From an uncultured Burkholderiales bacterium (lineage in GTDB: Bacteria > Pseudomonadota > Gammaproteobacteria > Burkholderiales > Burkholderiaceae_C): a DNA stretch of 64,000 nucleotides. Below the pieces are notes generated by a model, which was given only the letters and a program-made list of their open reading frames with translations, had not been told where the DNA came from and searched no databases. Positions within the stretch are counted from its first letter, which is position 1; each line of letters begins with the position of its first letter. The DNA lies in the NCBI GenBank assembly GCA_943908475.1, contig CALTTG010000013.1, positions 13,217 to 77,216 on the forward strand. Direction: 5' to 3'. Position numbers and translations under genes: made by a program. Below, piece after piece: positions 16,587 to 24,782 of the stretch.

Positions 16587-17290
16587 TGCACACCGAGCGC
16601 ACCCCCATGTCTTCACAACCGATACGCCCTCCACGCCCTCCACACCCTGACGGCCTGGGCCGGGTTTTGCTGGCGGGCGGCACCGGTGCCGTGGGGCAAC
16701 AGTTGTTGAAGCAACTGGCCGTTCACCCCTCGGTGACCGAGTTGCGCGTGCTGCTGCGCCGCGCCGTGCCCTTGCCTGAGCGTGCTGTGCCCCTGATGAC
16801 CGACTGGACGGACCTGGACCAGCACCCCGAGTGGTTCGAGGTCGACACCGTGTTTTGCGCCTTGGGCACCACCATGGCCAAGGCCGGGTCGCAAGCGGCA
16901 TTTCGGGTGGTGGATTTCGCCCATCCCCTGGCTGTAGCGCGGCAGGCGCGCGCGCGCGGGGCACGACATTTCTTGGTGGTCAGTGCCCTGGGGGCCAGCG
17001 CCCACAGCCGCGTGTTCTACAACCGCGTCAAGGGGGAGATGGAAGCCGCCTTGAATGAGGTGGGTTTTGAGTCGCTGACGGTGGCTCGACCCGCTTTGCT
17101 CGTGGGGGAGCGTGATGAATTCCGGCTGGCCGAACGCATCGGCCTGGCCCTGTCATGGTTGACGCCCAGCCCCTTCAAACCCGTGCACGTGGCCCAGGTG
17201 GCTGCGGGCCTGATCCGATCTGCCGAGCACGCCCCCAAGGGCTTGCGCGTGCTCGACAACACCCAACTGAGGAAGAACCCTGCGCCATGA
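16586..17290 (+). CDS. NAD(P)-binding atypical SDR protein (HTATIP2/TIP30-like)
   Basis: 234-residue Rossmann-fold protein. The dinucleotide-binding loop is LLAGGTGAVGQQLLKQL near residue 30; other visible features are CALGTTMAKAGSQAAFRVVDFAHPLAVARQAR, HFLVVSALGASAHSRVFYNRVKGEMEAAL with a YxxxK-like segment, and ARPALLVGERDEFR. These match the atypical SDR subgroup around human TIP30. Substrate unknown. The N-terminus is Pro-rich and an alternative Met lies 7 codons in. It overlaps maf by 1 base and rng by 4, so translation is coupled through the three genes. Confidence 0.85.
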   Translation: MHTERTPMSSQPIRPPRPPHPDGLGRVLLAGGTGAVGQQLLKQLAVHPSVTELRVLLRRAVPLPERAVPLMTDWTDLDQHPEWFEVDTVFCALGTTMAKAGSQAAFRVVDFAHPLAVARQARARGARHFLVVSALGASAHSRVFYNRVKGEMEAALNEVGFESLTVARPALLVGERDEFRLAERIGLALSWLTPSPFKPVHVAQVAAGLIRSAEHAPKGLRVLDNTQLRKNPAP

Positions 17291-18783
17291 GCCTCTCCCA
17301 AGACATCCTCATCAACTGGGCGCCCCAAGAGACCCGGGTGGCCATCATCGAAAGTGGCGCTGTTCAGGAGTTGCACGTCGAACGCACGCTCGAGCGTGGC
17401 CTCGTGGGCAACATCTACGTGGGCAAGGTGGTGCGGGTGCTGCCGGGCATGCAGTCGGCCTTCATCGACATCGGACTGGAGCGCGCCGCTTTCCTGCACG
17501 TGGCCGACCTGCATTCGGAAGATCAGGCGCCCAAAGGAGCCCGCACCCACGAACAGCCTGTGCCCATCGAGCGCCGCTTGCACGAAGGGCAGAGCCTCAT
17601 GGTGCAGGTCATCAAGGACCCCATCGGCACCAAGGGCGCGCGCCTGTCGTCGCAAATCAGCGTGGCCGGACGCATGCTGGTGTTCCTGCCCCAAGACGAG
17701 CACATTGGCATCTCGCAGAAGATTGGCTCGCCCGAAACGCGAGAACAACTGCGTGATCGCATGGCCAGCCTCACGCAGGCGGCCTCGAAGGCCGATGGCC
17801 GCCCCGCGGGCGGCTACATCCTGCGCACCAACGCGGAAGAGGCCAGCGATGCCGAGCTTCAGGCCGACATCAACTACCTGCGCAAGACTTGGCAGAGCGT
17901 GCGTGACAAGGGCATCAAATCGCCGCCGGGGCAGTTGATCTACCAGGAGCTGAGCTTGGTGCAGCGCGTGTTGCGCGACCTCGTCAACGAAAGCACCCAG
18001 ACCATTCGCATCGATTCCCAAGAGCAGTTCGCCCTGCTGCAAACCTTCGGTCACGAGTACAGCCCCTCCGCGGTGGGACGGCTGGCCCTGTACCGAGGCG
18101 AGCGCCCGATCTTTGACCTCTACAACATCGACACGGAAATCCAGCGGGCCATGGCGCGCCGGGTGGATTTGAAGTCGGGCGGCTACCTGATCATCGATCA
18201 GACCGAGGCGTTGACCACCATCGATGTCAACACGGGAGGCTATGTGGGGGCCCGCAACTTTGACGAGACGATTTTCAAGACCAACCTGGAGGCTGCTCAA
18301 GCGATTGCCCGCCAGCTGCGTTTGCGCAACCTGGGCGGCATCATCATCGTCGACTTCATCGACATGGGCCGAGAGGAGCACCGCGAGGCGGTGTTGGGCG
18401 AGTTGCGCAAGCAAATGGCCAAAGACCGCACCAAATCGACCATCAGCGGGTTCTCCGCACTGGGGCTGGTGGAGATGACGCGCAAGCGCACCCGCGAGTC
18501 GCTGGCCCACATGCTGTGCCAACCGTGCCCGACCTGCGAGGGGCGAGGCCAGGTGAAAACGCCGCGCACCACGTGTTACGACATCTTGCGAGAAATCTTG
18601 CGGGAGGCACGGCAGTTCAACCCCAAGGAGTTCCGTGTGGTGGCCCATGCTGCCGTGGTCGAGATGCTCTTGGACGAGGAAAGTCAGCATTTGGCGGGCC
18701 TGAGCGACTTCATCGGCAAGCCGATCTCGCTCCAAGCCGAACCGTCGATGTCTCCTGAGCAGTACGACATTGTTCTTCTGTGA
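17287..18783 (+). CDS. rng: Ribonuclease G
   Basis: Endoribonuclease of the RNase E/G family, involved in 16S 5'-end maturation and mRNA decay. It is 498 residues, matching RNase G; the long acidic/proline scaffold of RNase E is absent. An S1-like RNA-binding region is at about 35-125 (GNIYVGKVVRVLPGMQSAFIDIGLERAAFLH). The DNase-I-like catalytic part holds TIDVNTGGYVG and IIIVDFIDM, whose Asp residues bind Mg. The zinc-link is CPTCEGRG. The ATG overlaps the preceding stop (ATGA). Confidence 0.96.
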   Translation: MSLSQDILINWAPQETRVAIIESGAVQELHVERTLERGLVGNIYVGKVVRVLPGMQSAFIDIGLERAAFLHVADLHSEDQAPKGARTHEQPVPIERRLHEGQSLMVQVIKDPIGTKGARLSSQISVAGRMLVFLPQDEHIGISQKIGSPETREQLRDRMASLTQAASKADGRPAGGYILRTNAEEASDAELQADINYLRKTWQSVRDKGIKSPPGQLIYQELSLVQRVLRDLVNESTQTIRIDSQEQFALLQTFGHEYSPSAVGRLALYRGERPIFDLYNIDTEIQRAMARRVDLKSGGYLIIDQTEALTTIDVNTGGYVGARNFDETIFKTNLEAAQAIARQLRLRNLGGIIIVDFIDMGREEHREAVLGELRKQMAKDRTKSTISGFSALGLVEMTRKRTRESLAHMLCQPCPTCEGRGQVKTPRTTCYDILREILREARQFNPKEFRVVAHAAVVEMLLDEESQHLAGLSDFIGKPISLQAEPSMSPEQYDIVLL

Positions 18784-18848
18784 AGCTGCGTGAAGCCGCG
18801 ACCTGCTTTAGCATTTGCGTCTTTGCGCTGCCATTGCCTTTTGTGCCC

Positions 18849-20174
18849 ATGCCTGTGAAGTCTTCGTCGCACCGTACGGTGGTGTCCTCCCGCCGCGCCG
18901 CACTGGCCGCTGTGGTCGTCTCCATGGCGGCTTGGGGCAGTCCTGGTTCGGCCTGGGCACAGTTCAAGCTGGAGATCAGCGGTGTCGGCGCCACGCAGAT
19001 TCCGCTGGCTCTGGGCAAGTTCAAAGACGAAGCCCGTTCGCCACAACCCATTGCGGCCATCGTGCGGGCTGACCTGGAGCGCAGCGGTTTGTTCAAGCTG
19101 ACCGATGCCACGGCCGATCGCCTGGACGAAGCCTCGGCCCCGGTGCTGGCCGACTGGCGAAGCAAGGGTGTCGACGCCCTGGTGGCGGGCTCGGTCACAC
19201 CGCAGGCCGATGGCCGCTATGACGTGCGATACCGGCTGTGGGACACGCTCAAATCCAAGGACCAGGGCGGCCGCAGTTTCCTCGTGCCTGCCGGTGACCT
19301 GCGTCTGGCGGCCCACCGCATTGCCGACGAGATCTTGGAGCAGCTCACGGGTGACAAGGGCGTGTTTGCCTCGCGCATTGCCTACGTCAACAAATCAGGC
19401 CGCAAGTACACCTTGCTGGTGGCCGATGCCGACGGCGAAAACGCGCAGGCTGCCTTGAGCAGCCTTCAGCCCATCATCTCGCCCAACTGGTCGCCCGATG
19501 GCCGCCAACTGGCCTATGTGTCGTTCGAGCACGGCAAGGCCACCGTCATTGGCCAGAACGTGCTCACCGGACAGCGCCGCATCCTGGCCAATTTCAAAGG
19601 CTCCAACAGCGCGCCAGCTTGGTCGCCGGATGGCCGTCAGTTGGTGGTCACGCTCAGCCGAGATGGCATTTCCCAGCTCTACCTGATCGGGGCAGACGGG
19701 GAGGGCGCGCGTCGCCTGACCAGCAGCAGCGCCATCGACACCGAGGCCACGTTCACTCCCGACGGCAGTCAGGTGTACTTCGTCAGCGACCGTGGCGGCA
19801 GCCCGCAGATTTACCGAGTGCCGGTGTCCGGCGGCACGCCCCAGCGCGTCACGTTTGCGGGCAGCTACAACGTCAGCCCTGCGATCAGCCCCGATGGCAA
19901 ATGGCTGGCCTACATTGCGCAGGTTTCGGGTGCCTTTCGCGTGCACCTCATGAACCTGGCCACGGGCGAGGTGCGGGCCTTGACCGACACCCGCGACGAC
20001 GAACGCCCCAGCTTTGCGCCCAACAGCCGCCTGATCATCTACGCCACGCGCTCGCAGGGCCGCGATGTGCTGATGACGACCTCTCTCGACGGCCGCATCA
20101 AGGCCACGCTCACCACCTCGGCCGCCGACGTGCGCGAACCCGTTTGGGGGCCAGGCGTGAATTCACGTCCCTGA
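18849..20174 (+). CDS. tolB: Tol-Pal system protein TolB
   Basis: Periplasmic component of the Tol-Pal envelope machine, working with Pal in outer-membrane constriction. From the ATG at 18849 it is 441 residues with a signal peptide (basic start, hydrophobic stretch, AWA-QF cleavage near 37-38). The N-terminal domain has LERSGLFKL; residues about 200-430 form a six-bladed propeller with repeats like SPDGRQLAYVS, SPDGRQLVVTLS and SPDGKWLAYIA. A GTG at 18780 overlapping the rng stop is possible but would spoil the signal peptide. tolQ, tolR and tolA are not adjacent. Confidence 0.94.
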   Translation: MPVKSSSHRTVVSSRRAALAAVVVSMAAWGSPGSAWAQFKLEISGVGATQIPLALGKFKDEARSPQPIAAIVRADLERSGLFKLTDATADRLDEASAPVLADWRSKGVDALVAGSVTPQADGRYDVRYRLWDTLKSKDQGGRSFLVPAGDLRLAAHRIADEILEQLTGDKGVFASRIAYVNKSGRKYTLLVADADGENAQAALSSLQPIISPNWSPDGRQLAYVSFEHGKATVIGQNVLTGQRRILANFKGSNSAPAWSPDGRQLVVTLSRDGISQLYLIGADGEGARRLTSSSAIDTEATFTPDGSQVYFVSDRGGSPQIYRVPVSGGTPQRVTFAGSYNVSPAISPDGKWLAYIAQVSGAFRVHLMNLATGEVRALTDTRDDERPSFAPNSRLIIYATRSQGRDVLMTTSLDGRIKATLTTSAADVREPVWGPGVNSRP

Positions 20175-20209
20175 TTGTTCATTTGTTTCTTTTGCCAAAG
20201 GATCTGTCC

Positions 20210-20776
20210 ATGTCCATTCGTTTGTCCACCACCGCCTCGATCCTGGCTGCTGCCGCCCTGTTGGCGCTCGGCGGTTGCGCGTCCAGCGTCAAGCTCGATG
20301 AGCCCAAGTCGGCCCCGATCGTGGAGGCCCCGGTCAACGGTGCCGGTTCGGGCGCCAACGCTGGTGGCGTGGCCTCGTCGACCGTCGCCCCGGTGGTGAC
20401 GGCGGGTGCTCAAAACAGCGCTGCCGAAGCCGATGCTGCGTTGGCGGCCCTCGCCACCGTCATCTTGTTCGACTACGACAGCTACGTGGTCAAGCCGGAG
20501 TACAACGGCACGCTGGAAGGCTATGCCAAGGTGCTGAACAATCACAAGAGCCGTCGCTTCACGGTCGAAGGTCACACCGACGCCCGTGGCAGCCGCGAGT
20601 ACAACCTCGCGCTGGGTCAAAAGCGTGCTGAAGCCACGGTGAAGGCCTTGGGTCTGTTGGGCGTGTCGGCCGAGCAGCTTGAGGCCGTGAGCTTCGGCAA
20701 GGAGCGTCCGGCAGTGGAAGGCGGCACCGAAGAGGCCTTCGCCAAGAACCGTCGCGCCGAGTTCAAGAAGCGTTGA
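20210..20776 (+). CDS. pal: Peptidoglycan-associated lipoprotein Pal
   Basis: Outer-membrane lipoprotein that binds peptidoglycan and TolB. It is 188 residues. The lipobox is ALGGC with lipidated Cys23, followed by a Gly/Ala/Val linker to about residue 75 and an OmpA-like domain with VILFDYDSYVV, VEGHTDARGSREYNLALGQKRAEA and the closing KNRRAEF. The start ATG at 20210 is 35 bases after tolB. It is 2 bases ahead of cpoB. Confidence 0.96.
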   Translation: MSIRLSTTASILAAAALLALGGCASSVKLDEPKSAPIVEAPVNGAGSGANAGGVASSTVAPVVTAGAQNSAAEADAALAALATVILFDYDSYVVKPEYNGTLEGYAKVLNNHKSRRFTVEGHTDARGSREYNLALGQKRAEATVKALGLLGVSAEQLEAVSFGKERPAVEGGTEEAFAKNRRAEFKKR

Positions 20777-20778
20777 TC

Positions 20779-21585
20779 ATGACAGCCGTGTTGCGCCCTT
20801 TGCTCGCGGCCCTGCTGGTGGGGGCCTCCACGGCCGCCCAGGCCGGCCTGTTTTCGGACGACGATGCGCGCCGGGCCATTTTGGAGTTGCGCCAGCAACG
20901 CACGCAGGACCAGGAAGCCTTCGCCGCCCGGCTCAACGCCTTGAGCACACAGCTCGACACGGCCCGCCGCAGCTTGCTGGAGATGAATGCCCAACTCGAA
21001 CAGGCCCGTGCTGAAATGGCTCGCCTGCGGGGACAGGACGAGGTCATGGCGCGGGACTTGGCCGAGGTGCAGAGCCGCCTGAGAGACACCCAGCAGGGCA
21101 TCGAAGAGCGCGTGCGCAAGCTCGAGCCCCAGAGCATCACCCTCGATGGCAAGACCTTCTCGGTCGAGCCAGATGAACGCAAGGTGTTCGAAGACGCCTT
21201 GGCCCGCATGCGTCAAGCGGACTTCGCGGGGGGCGCTCGTGACCTGAAGGCATTTTTGTTGAAGTACCCCAGCACGGGGTATCGAGAATCGGCCCTGTAT
21301 TGGCTGGGCAACGCGCACTATGGCTTGCGTGAGTACAAAGACGCCATCCAGCAGTTTCGGGCGTTGCTCAGCCTGTCGCCCAAGCACGCGCGAGCCCCTG
21401 AGGCCATGTTGTCGATCGCCAGTTGCCACAGCGAACTCAAGGAGGCCAAGGCCGCTCGCAAGGCCTTGGACGAGTTGATCAAGTCTTACCCAGACTCCGA
21501 GGCGGCCCAGGCGGCCCGTGATCGCTTGGCCGGGAGCGCCAACGAGCCCAGCGGCAGCGCCAGTGCGGGAAGCAAGGCCCGTTGA
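20779..21585 (+). CDS. cpoB: Cell division coordinator CpoB (YbgF)
   Basis: Periplasmic protein that links Tol-Pal to septal peptidoglycan synthesis (PBP1B). It is 268 residues. A signal peptide ends near AAQAGLFSDD (residues 22-27). A long coiled coil follows to about 110 (heptads rich in Leu, Arg, Glu), and three TPR units cover about 130-250 (ALYWLGNAHYGLREYKDAIQQF, APEAMLSIASCHSELKEA). The C-terminus is a short Ser/Gly/Ala tail. Its stop shares one base with the tcdA start. Confidence 0.93.
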   Translation: MTAVLRPLLAALLVGASTAAQAGLFSDDDARRAILELRQQRTQDQEAFAARLNALSTQLDTARRSLLEMNAQLEQARAEMARLRGQDEVMARDLAEVQSRLRDTQQGIEERVRKLEPQSITLDGKTFSVEPDERKVFEDALARMRQADFAGGARDLKAFLLKYPSTGYRESALYWLGNAHYGLREYKDAIQQFRALLSLSPKHARAPEAMLSIASCHSELKEAKAARKALDELIKSYPDSEAAQAARDRLAGSANEPSGSASAGSKAR

Positions 21586-22364
21586 TGACGCTGGACGATG
21601 ACGCCGATCTGGAGCGCCGCTTCGGGGGCTTGCGCCGTCTGTACGGCCCGGCCGCCTACAAGCGGGTGCGGGCCGCGCGGTTCGCCGTGGTGGGGGTGGG
21701 CGGCGTGGGGTCTTGGGCGGCCGAAGCCCTCGTCCGAAGTGGTGTGGCCAGCGTCACCCTGATCGACATGGACCATGTGGCCGAGTCCAACGTCAACCGC
21801 CAGATTCAAGCCCTCAGTTCCACCCTGGGTCAGGCCAAGGTGCAGGCCCTCCGCGAGCGCATGGCCCTGATCCATCCCGGGTGTCAGGTGATCACCATCG
21901 AGGAGTTCGTGGACGAGGACAACGTGGCCACATGGCTGGGTGCGGCGCCACTGGATGGCGTGCTCGATTGCTGCGATCAAGTTCGCGCCAAAGCCGCTCT
22001 GGCAGCTTGGGGGCGGGCTCACGGGGTGCCCGTGGTTGCGGTGGGGGCGGCCGGCGGCAAGGTGTTGCCACAGCAGGTGGAAGTGGCCGATCTGGCCGAG
22101 GTCACCCACGACCCCTTGTTGGCCAGCTTGCGCCAGCGCCTGCGTCAACGCCACGAGGGCGCCCGCAAGGGCCCCATGGGACTGCGTTGCGTGTTCTCTC
22201 GCGAGGCGGTTCGCCCTCCTCAAGACGGGGTGTGCGACACCGATGGCAGCTTGAACTGCCACGGGTATGGTTCCAGCGTGATGGTCACCGCCAGCTTTGG
22301 CATGGTGGCTGCGGCACAGCTTGTGAACACAGTGATTGCAAGTTCCTCAAAAAGCGGTATATAA
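21585..22364 (+). CDS. tcdA: tRNA threonylcarbamoyladenosine dehydratase
   Basis: E1-like (ThiF family) enzyme that cyclises t6A37 to ct6A in ANN-decoding tRNAs. It is 259 residues. The adenylation fold shows VVGVGGVGSWAAEALVRSG and IDMDHVAESNVNRQIQAL with the ATP-contacting Arg, plus VLDCCDQVRAK. The C-terminal half has GMVAAAQLVN. Its natural substrates include tRNA-Lys, and two tRNA-Lys genes follow directly, probably by chance of order. The stop codon lies inside the -10 box of the first tRNA-Lys promoter. Confidence 0.92.
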   Translation: MTLDDDADLERRFGGLRRLYGPAAYKRVRAARFAVVGVGGVGSWAAEALVRSGVASVTLIDMDHVAESNVNRQIQALSSTLGQAKVQALRERMALIHPGCQVITIEEFVDEDNVATWLGAAPLDGVLDCCDQVRAKAALAAWGRAHGVPVVAVGAAGGKVLPQQVEVADLAEVTHDPLLASLRQRLRQRHEGARKGPMGLRCVFSREAVRPPQDGVCDTDGSLNCHGYGSSVMVTASFGMVAAAQLVNTVIASSSKSGI

Positions 22365-22365
22365 T
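22336..22365 (+). promoter_or_regulatory. Promoter of tRNA-Lys(UUU), inside the 3' end of tcdA
   Basis: TTGCAA (22336-22341) and TATAAT (22360-22365) are 18 bases apart. The -10 overlaps the tcdA stop TAA (22362-22364), so initiation would fall 5-8 bases before the mature tRNA 5' end at 22378. Confidence 0.72.
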
Positions 22366-22377
22366 TTCGGGCTCGAC

Positions 22378-22453
22378 GGGTCGTTAGCTCAGTTGGTAGA
22401 GCAGCGGACTTTTAATCCGTTGGTCGCAGGTTCGAGTCCCGCACGACCCACCA
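22378..22453 (+). tRNA. tRNA-Lys (anticodon UUU)
   Basis: 76 bases with CCA encoded. The acceptor GGGTCGT pairs with ACGACCC. The D-arm is GCTCAGTTGGTAGAGC, the anticodon loop CTTTTAA gives UUU, and the T-loop is TTCGAGT. All cloverleaf arms close. Confidence 0.97.
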
Positions 22454-22481
22454 TCGAGATCTTGAAAAAATTCAAAAAATC

Positions 22482-22509
22482 TAGACAGTTGCTGAAAACG
22501 TGATATAGT
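22482..22509 (+). promoter_or_regulatory. Probable separate promoter for the second tRNA-Lys
   Basis: TAGACA (22482-22487) and TATAGT (22504-22509) are 16 bases apart, each one mismatch from consensus. They lie in the 137-base AT-richer spacer between the two tRNA genes, giving a leader of about 75 bases that RNases would remove. Confidence 0.5.
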
Positions 22510-22590
22510 CTAGGTCTTCGCTGATTAACCAAAGTCAGTGATGCGAAAAAGCCGGTGGCACCGATCATCGGCAACCATACCGAAAGGTAC

Positions 22591-22666
22591 GGGCTCTTAG
22601 CTCAGTTGGTAGAGCAGCGGACTCTTAATCCGTTGGTCGAGTGTTCGAGTCACTCAGGGCCCACCA
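22591..22666 (+). tRNA. tRNA-Lys (anticodon CUU)
   Basis: 76 bases with CCA encoded. The acceptor GGGCTCT pairs with AGGGCCC, with one U-G pair. The anticodon loop CTCTTAA gives CUU. D- and T-arms are standard. The anticodon arm and D-arm are almost identical to the UUU tRNA upstream, while acceptor and T-stem differ. Confidence 0.97.
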
Positions 22667-22685
22667 AGAATTCTGATTGAAATCA

Positions 22686-22715
22686 AAGGCTTGCACGAAA
22701 GTGCAGGCCTTTTTT
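22686..22715 (+). terminator. Intrinsic terminator after tRNA-Lys(CUU)
   Basis: An 11-bp stem (22686-22696 with 22701-22711) with a GAAA tetraloop and six Ts. It closes the tRNA unit and lies 45 bases beyond the stop of the convergent hemerythrin gene. Confidence 0.88.
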
Positions 22716-22760
22716 CTTGACCGTCCCAGCTTCACCAAGAAGCCTGGACCACAGCTCCCG

Positions 22761-23330
22761 TCAAGCCACTCGAGCTGAAGGGCTCACCTGCCGCCGACGC
22801 AGGGCCATTTCGCGGCCCATGCCATGGAGATCTCCAGCCGCCATTCTGGCCCGGGCCTCGGGGTAGACCATCGATTCCTCAAGGGCGATGTGATCGTGGT
22901 ACAGGGCCTTGAACGTGGGAATGGCCAGCGCCAGTTGCTCCGGGTTGTACCAGTTGTAGCCTGCGGCAATCGCTTCAAACTGCGGCGCCAGCTCACGCCA
23001 GTCTTCTTCGATCCAGCAGTGGTCTTGCTGCAGTCGCAGCACTTGGCGCACCAGCTCATCGTCGCTGCTGACCAGCAGGGCCGGGAAGATGTGCTGCTCC
23101 TCGTCCTGATGGTGCAGTCGAGCCGTCTGGTTGAAAAACATGAAGATGTCGCGCGCCAGTTCCCGGGCGCGGCCATCGATGCCTTGGCGGTCCAAGTGGA
23201 CCAGCAACTCGTCCATTCGATCGAGACCGGCCATGATCTGTCGATGGCATTCGTCCAGCACCTCGAACGGTGCGATGGCGCCGGTGGGAATGGACGTGAC
23301 GTGGCTGGATGCAGTGGGTCGTGCAGGCAT
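22761..23330 (-). CDS. Hemerythrin-domain (HHE) cation-binding protein
   Basis: 189-residue soluble helical protein expected to carry a di-iron site for O2, NO or iron handling. Candidate ligands are spread as in the family: His in DECHRQIM, the HHQDEEQHIFP cluster, a His in QQDHCWIEED, and YHDHIALEES with MVYPEAR near the end. The ATG at 23330 is chosen because GGAGA lies 5 bases upstream; an in-frame Met 9 codons earlier lacks one. It is divergent from the LRR-kinase gene with 97 bases between them. Precise role unknown. Confidence 0.87.
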   Translation of the reverse strand: MPARPTASSHVTSIPTGAIAPFEVLDECHRQIMAGLDRMDELLVHLDRQGIDGRARELARDIFMFFNQTARLHHQDEEQHIFPALLVSSDDELVRQVLRLQQDHCWIEEDWRELAPQFEAIAAGYNWYNPEQLALAIPTFKALYHDHIALEESMVYPEARARMAAGDLHGMGREMALRRRQVSPSARVA

Positions 23331-23427
23331 GGCGATCTCCGGTGAAGGCACTGTCACTGATTCTGAGCGTGAGCCATTCCGTGGCCTTGTGCCAAGTCAA
23401 ACCCAAACCGCGCGGACAATCGTGCCC

Positions 23428-24738
23428 ATGCACACCCTCTCTCAATTGCGCTCGGGCCAACTGCGCGGGCTGACCCGGCTGGACCTGGCCGAACAACTCA
23501 CCACCGTGCCTGACGAGGTGCACGACCTGGCCGACACCCTGGAGGTGCTCAACCTCAGCAACAACGCCTTGAGTGACCTGCCCGACTGGTTGGCTGAATT
23601 GCCGCACCTGAAGGTGCTGTTTTGCTCGGACAACCGCTTCACCGCCCTGCCCGAGGTGGTGGGGGCTTGCCCCGCCTTGACCATGGTGGGCTTCAAGGCC
23701 AACCGCATCACGCAGGTGTCAGCCCGCAGCCTGCCGCCGGCCTTGCGCTGGTTGATCCTGACCGACAACGCCATCGATCGGCTCCCTGACAGCTTGGGCC
23801 AGCGCCCGGCGCTGGAGAAGGTGGCGCTGGCGGGCAATCGACTCTCGGCCTTGCCCGACAGCATGGCGCAGTGCACCCAGTTGGCGCTGTTGCGCTTGTC
23901 CGCCAACGAGTTTCGTCAGTTCCCGCCATGGCTGTGGTCTCTGCCCAGCCTCAGTTGGCTGGCGTTGGCCGGCAACCCTGCCACGGCTGACGCAGAAGCA
24001 CGCGCGCTCGACCGTGGGGCCCTGCCATCGGTGTTGTGGTCCACCTTGACCCAACATCAATGCCTGGGCGAGGGTGCTTCGGGACACATCCACCGCGTGA
24101 GTTGGGACACGCCCTCGGGCACCCAGTGGGGTGCCCTCAAGGTGTTCAAGGGCGAGCTGACCAGTGACGGCTGGCCCCGCAGCGAGATGGCGGCGGCCTT
24201 GCAGGCCGGCACCCACCCGCACCTGATCGGCGTGCAGGCCACCCTGGAGGGGCACCCGCAAGGCCGTCAAGGTTTGTTGATGCCCTTGGTGCCGCCGGGG
24301 CAGCAGGCCTTGGCGCAGCCGCCCAGCCTGAGCAGCTGCTCGCGTGATGTGTATCCCGCCGATCGCCAGTGGACCTGGACCGAAGCCTGGCGCATGGCCT
24401 CAGAGTCCGCTTCGGCCCTTCAGCACCTGCACGCTCGGGGGCTGATGCATGGCGATTTCTATGCGCACAACCTGCTGTGGCAAGCCGGGAGGCCGCTCTT
24501 GTTGGGTGATTTCGGCGCGGCCACACCGTTTGATCCTGCCGACGCCTTGCTGGCCCGACGCATGGCCCAGATCGACGTGCGCGCGTGGGGATGCTTCCTG
24601 CAAGAGTTGATCGCCAGGGTGCATGGCGGCGAGGTGCCCCAGGAGGCCTGCGCCCTGCAACAAGCCTGCATGGGGCCAGTGCTGCAACGACCCGGATGGG
24701 CGGAGATCTGTCGGGCGTTGAGCACACTTCCGCGCTGA
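23428..24738 (+). CDS. Leucine-rich-repeat protein with eukaryotic-type kinase domain
   Basis: 436 residues. Residues about 15-185 hold six or seven LRRs of the form LxxLxLxxNxLxxLPxxL. Residues about 205-436 are a compact Ser/Thr-kinase-like domain: glycine loop LGEGASGHIH (213-220 with preceding context), ATP-binding Lys238 in ALKVFKG, catalytic loop HGDFYAHN (Asp343, Asn348) in place of HRDxxxxN, and DFG at 361-363. All key catalytic residues are present, so activity is plausible. There is no signal peptide or membrane segment, so it is cytoplasmic. The family is known in bacteria, but substrates are not. It is divergent from a hemerythrin protein. Confidence 0.88.
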   Translation: MHTLSQLRSGQLRGLTRLDLAEQLTTVPDEVHDLADTLEVLNLSNNALSDLPDWLAELPHLKVLFCSDNRFTALPEVVGACPALTMVGFKANRITQVSARSLPPALRWLILTDNAIDRLPDSLGQRPALEKVALAGNRLSALPDSMAQCTQLALLRLSANEFRQFPPWLWSLPSLSWLALAGNPATADAEARALDRGALPSVLWSTLTQHQCLGEGASGHIHRVSWDTPSGTQWGALKVFKGELTSDGWPRSEMAAALQAGTHPHLIGVQATLEGHPQGRQGLLMPLVPPGQQALAQPPSLSSCSRDVYPADRQWTWTEAWRMASESASALQHLHARGLMHGDFYAHNLLWQAGRPLLLGDFGAATPFDPADALLARRMAQIDVRAWGCFLQELIARVHGGEVPQEACALQQACMGPVLQRPGWAEICRALSTLPR

Positions 24739-24753
24739 GCGCCCCACAACAAA

Positions 24754-24782
24754 AAGCCCGGCAGGTTGGACCTGTCGGGCTT
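24754..24782. terminator. Strong 12-bp hairpin, better T-tract on minus strand
   Basis: AAGCCCGGCAGG (24754-24765) pairs with CCTGTCGGGCTT (24771-24782), with one G-U. On the plus strand the tail is only TTGTT, after the LRR kinase. On the minus strand the tail is TTTTTGTTG, so it could better terminate a minus-strand transcript coming from 24.8-25.0 kb. Confidence 0.7.
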
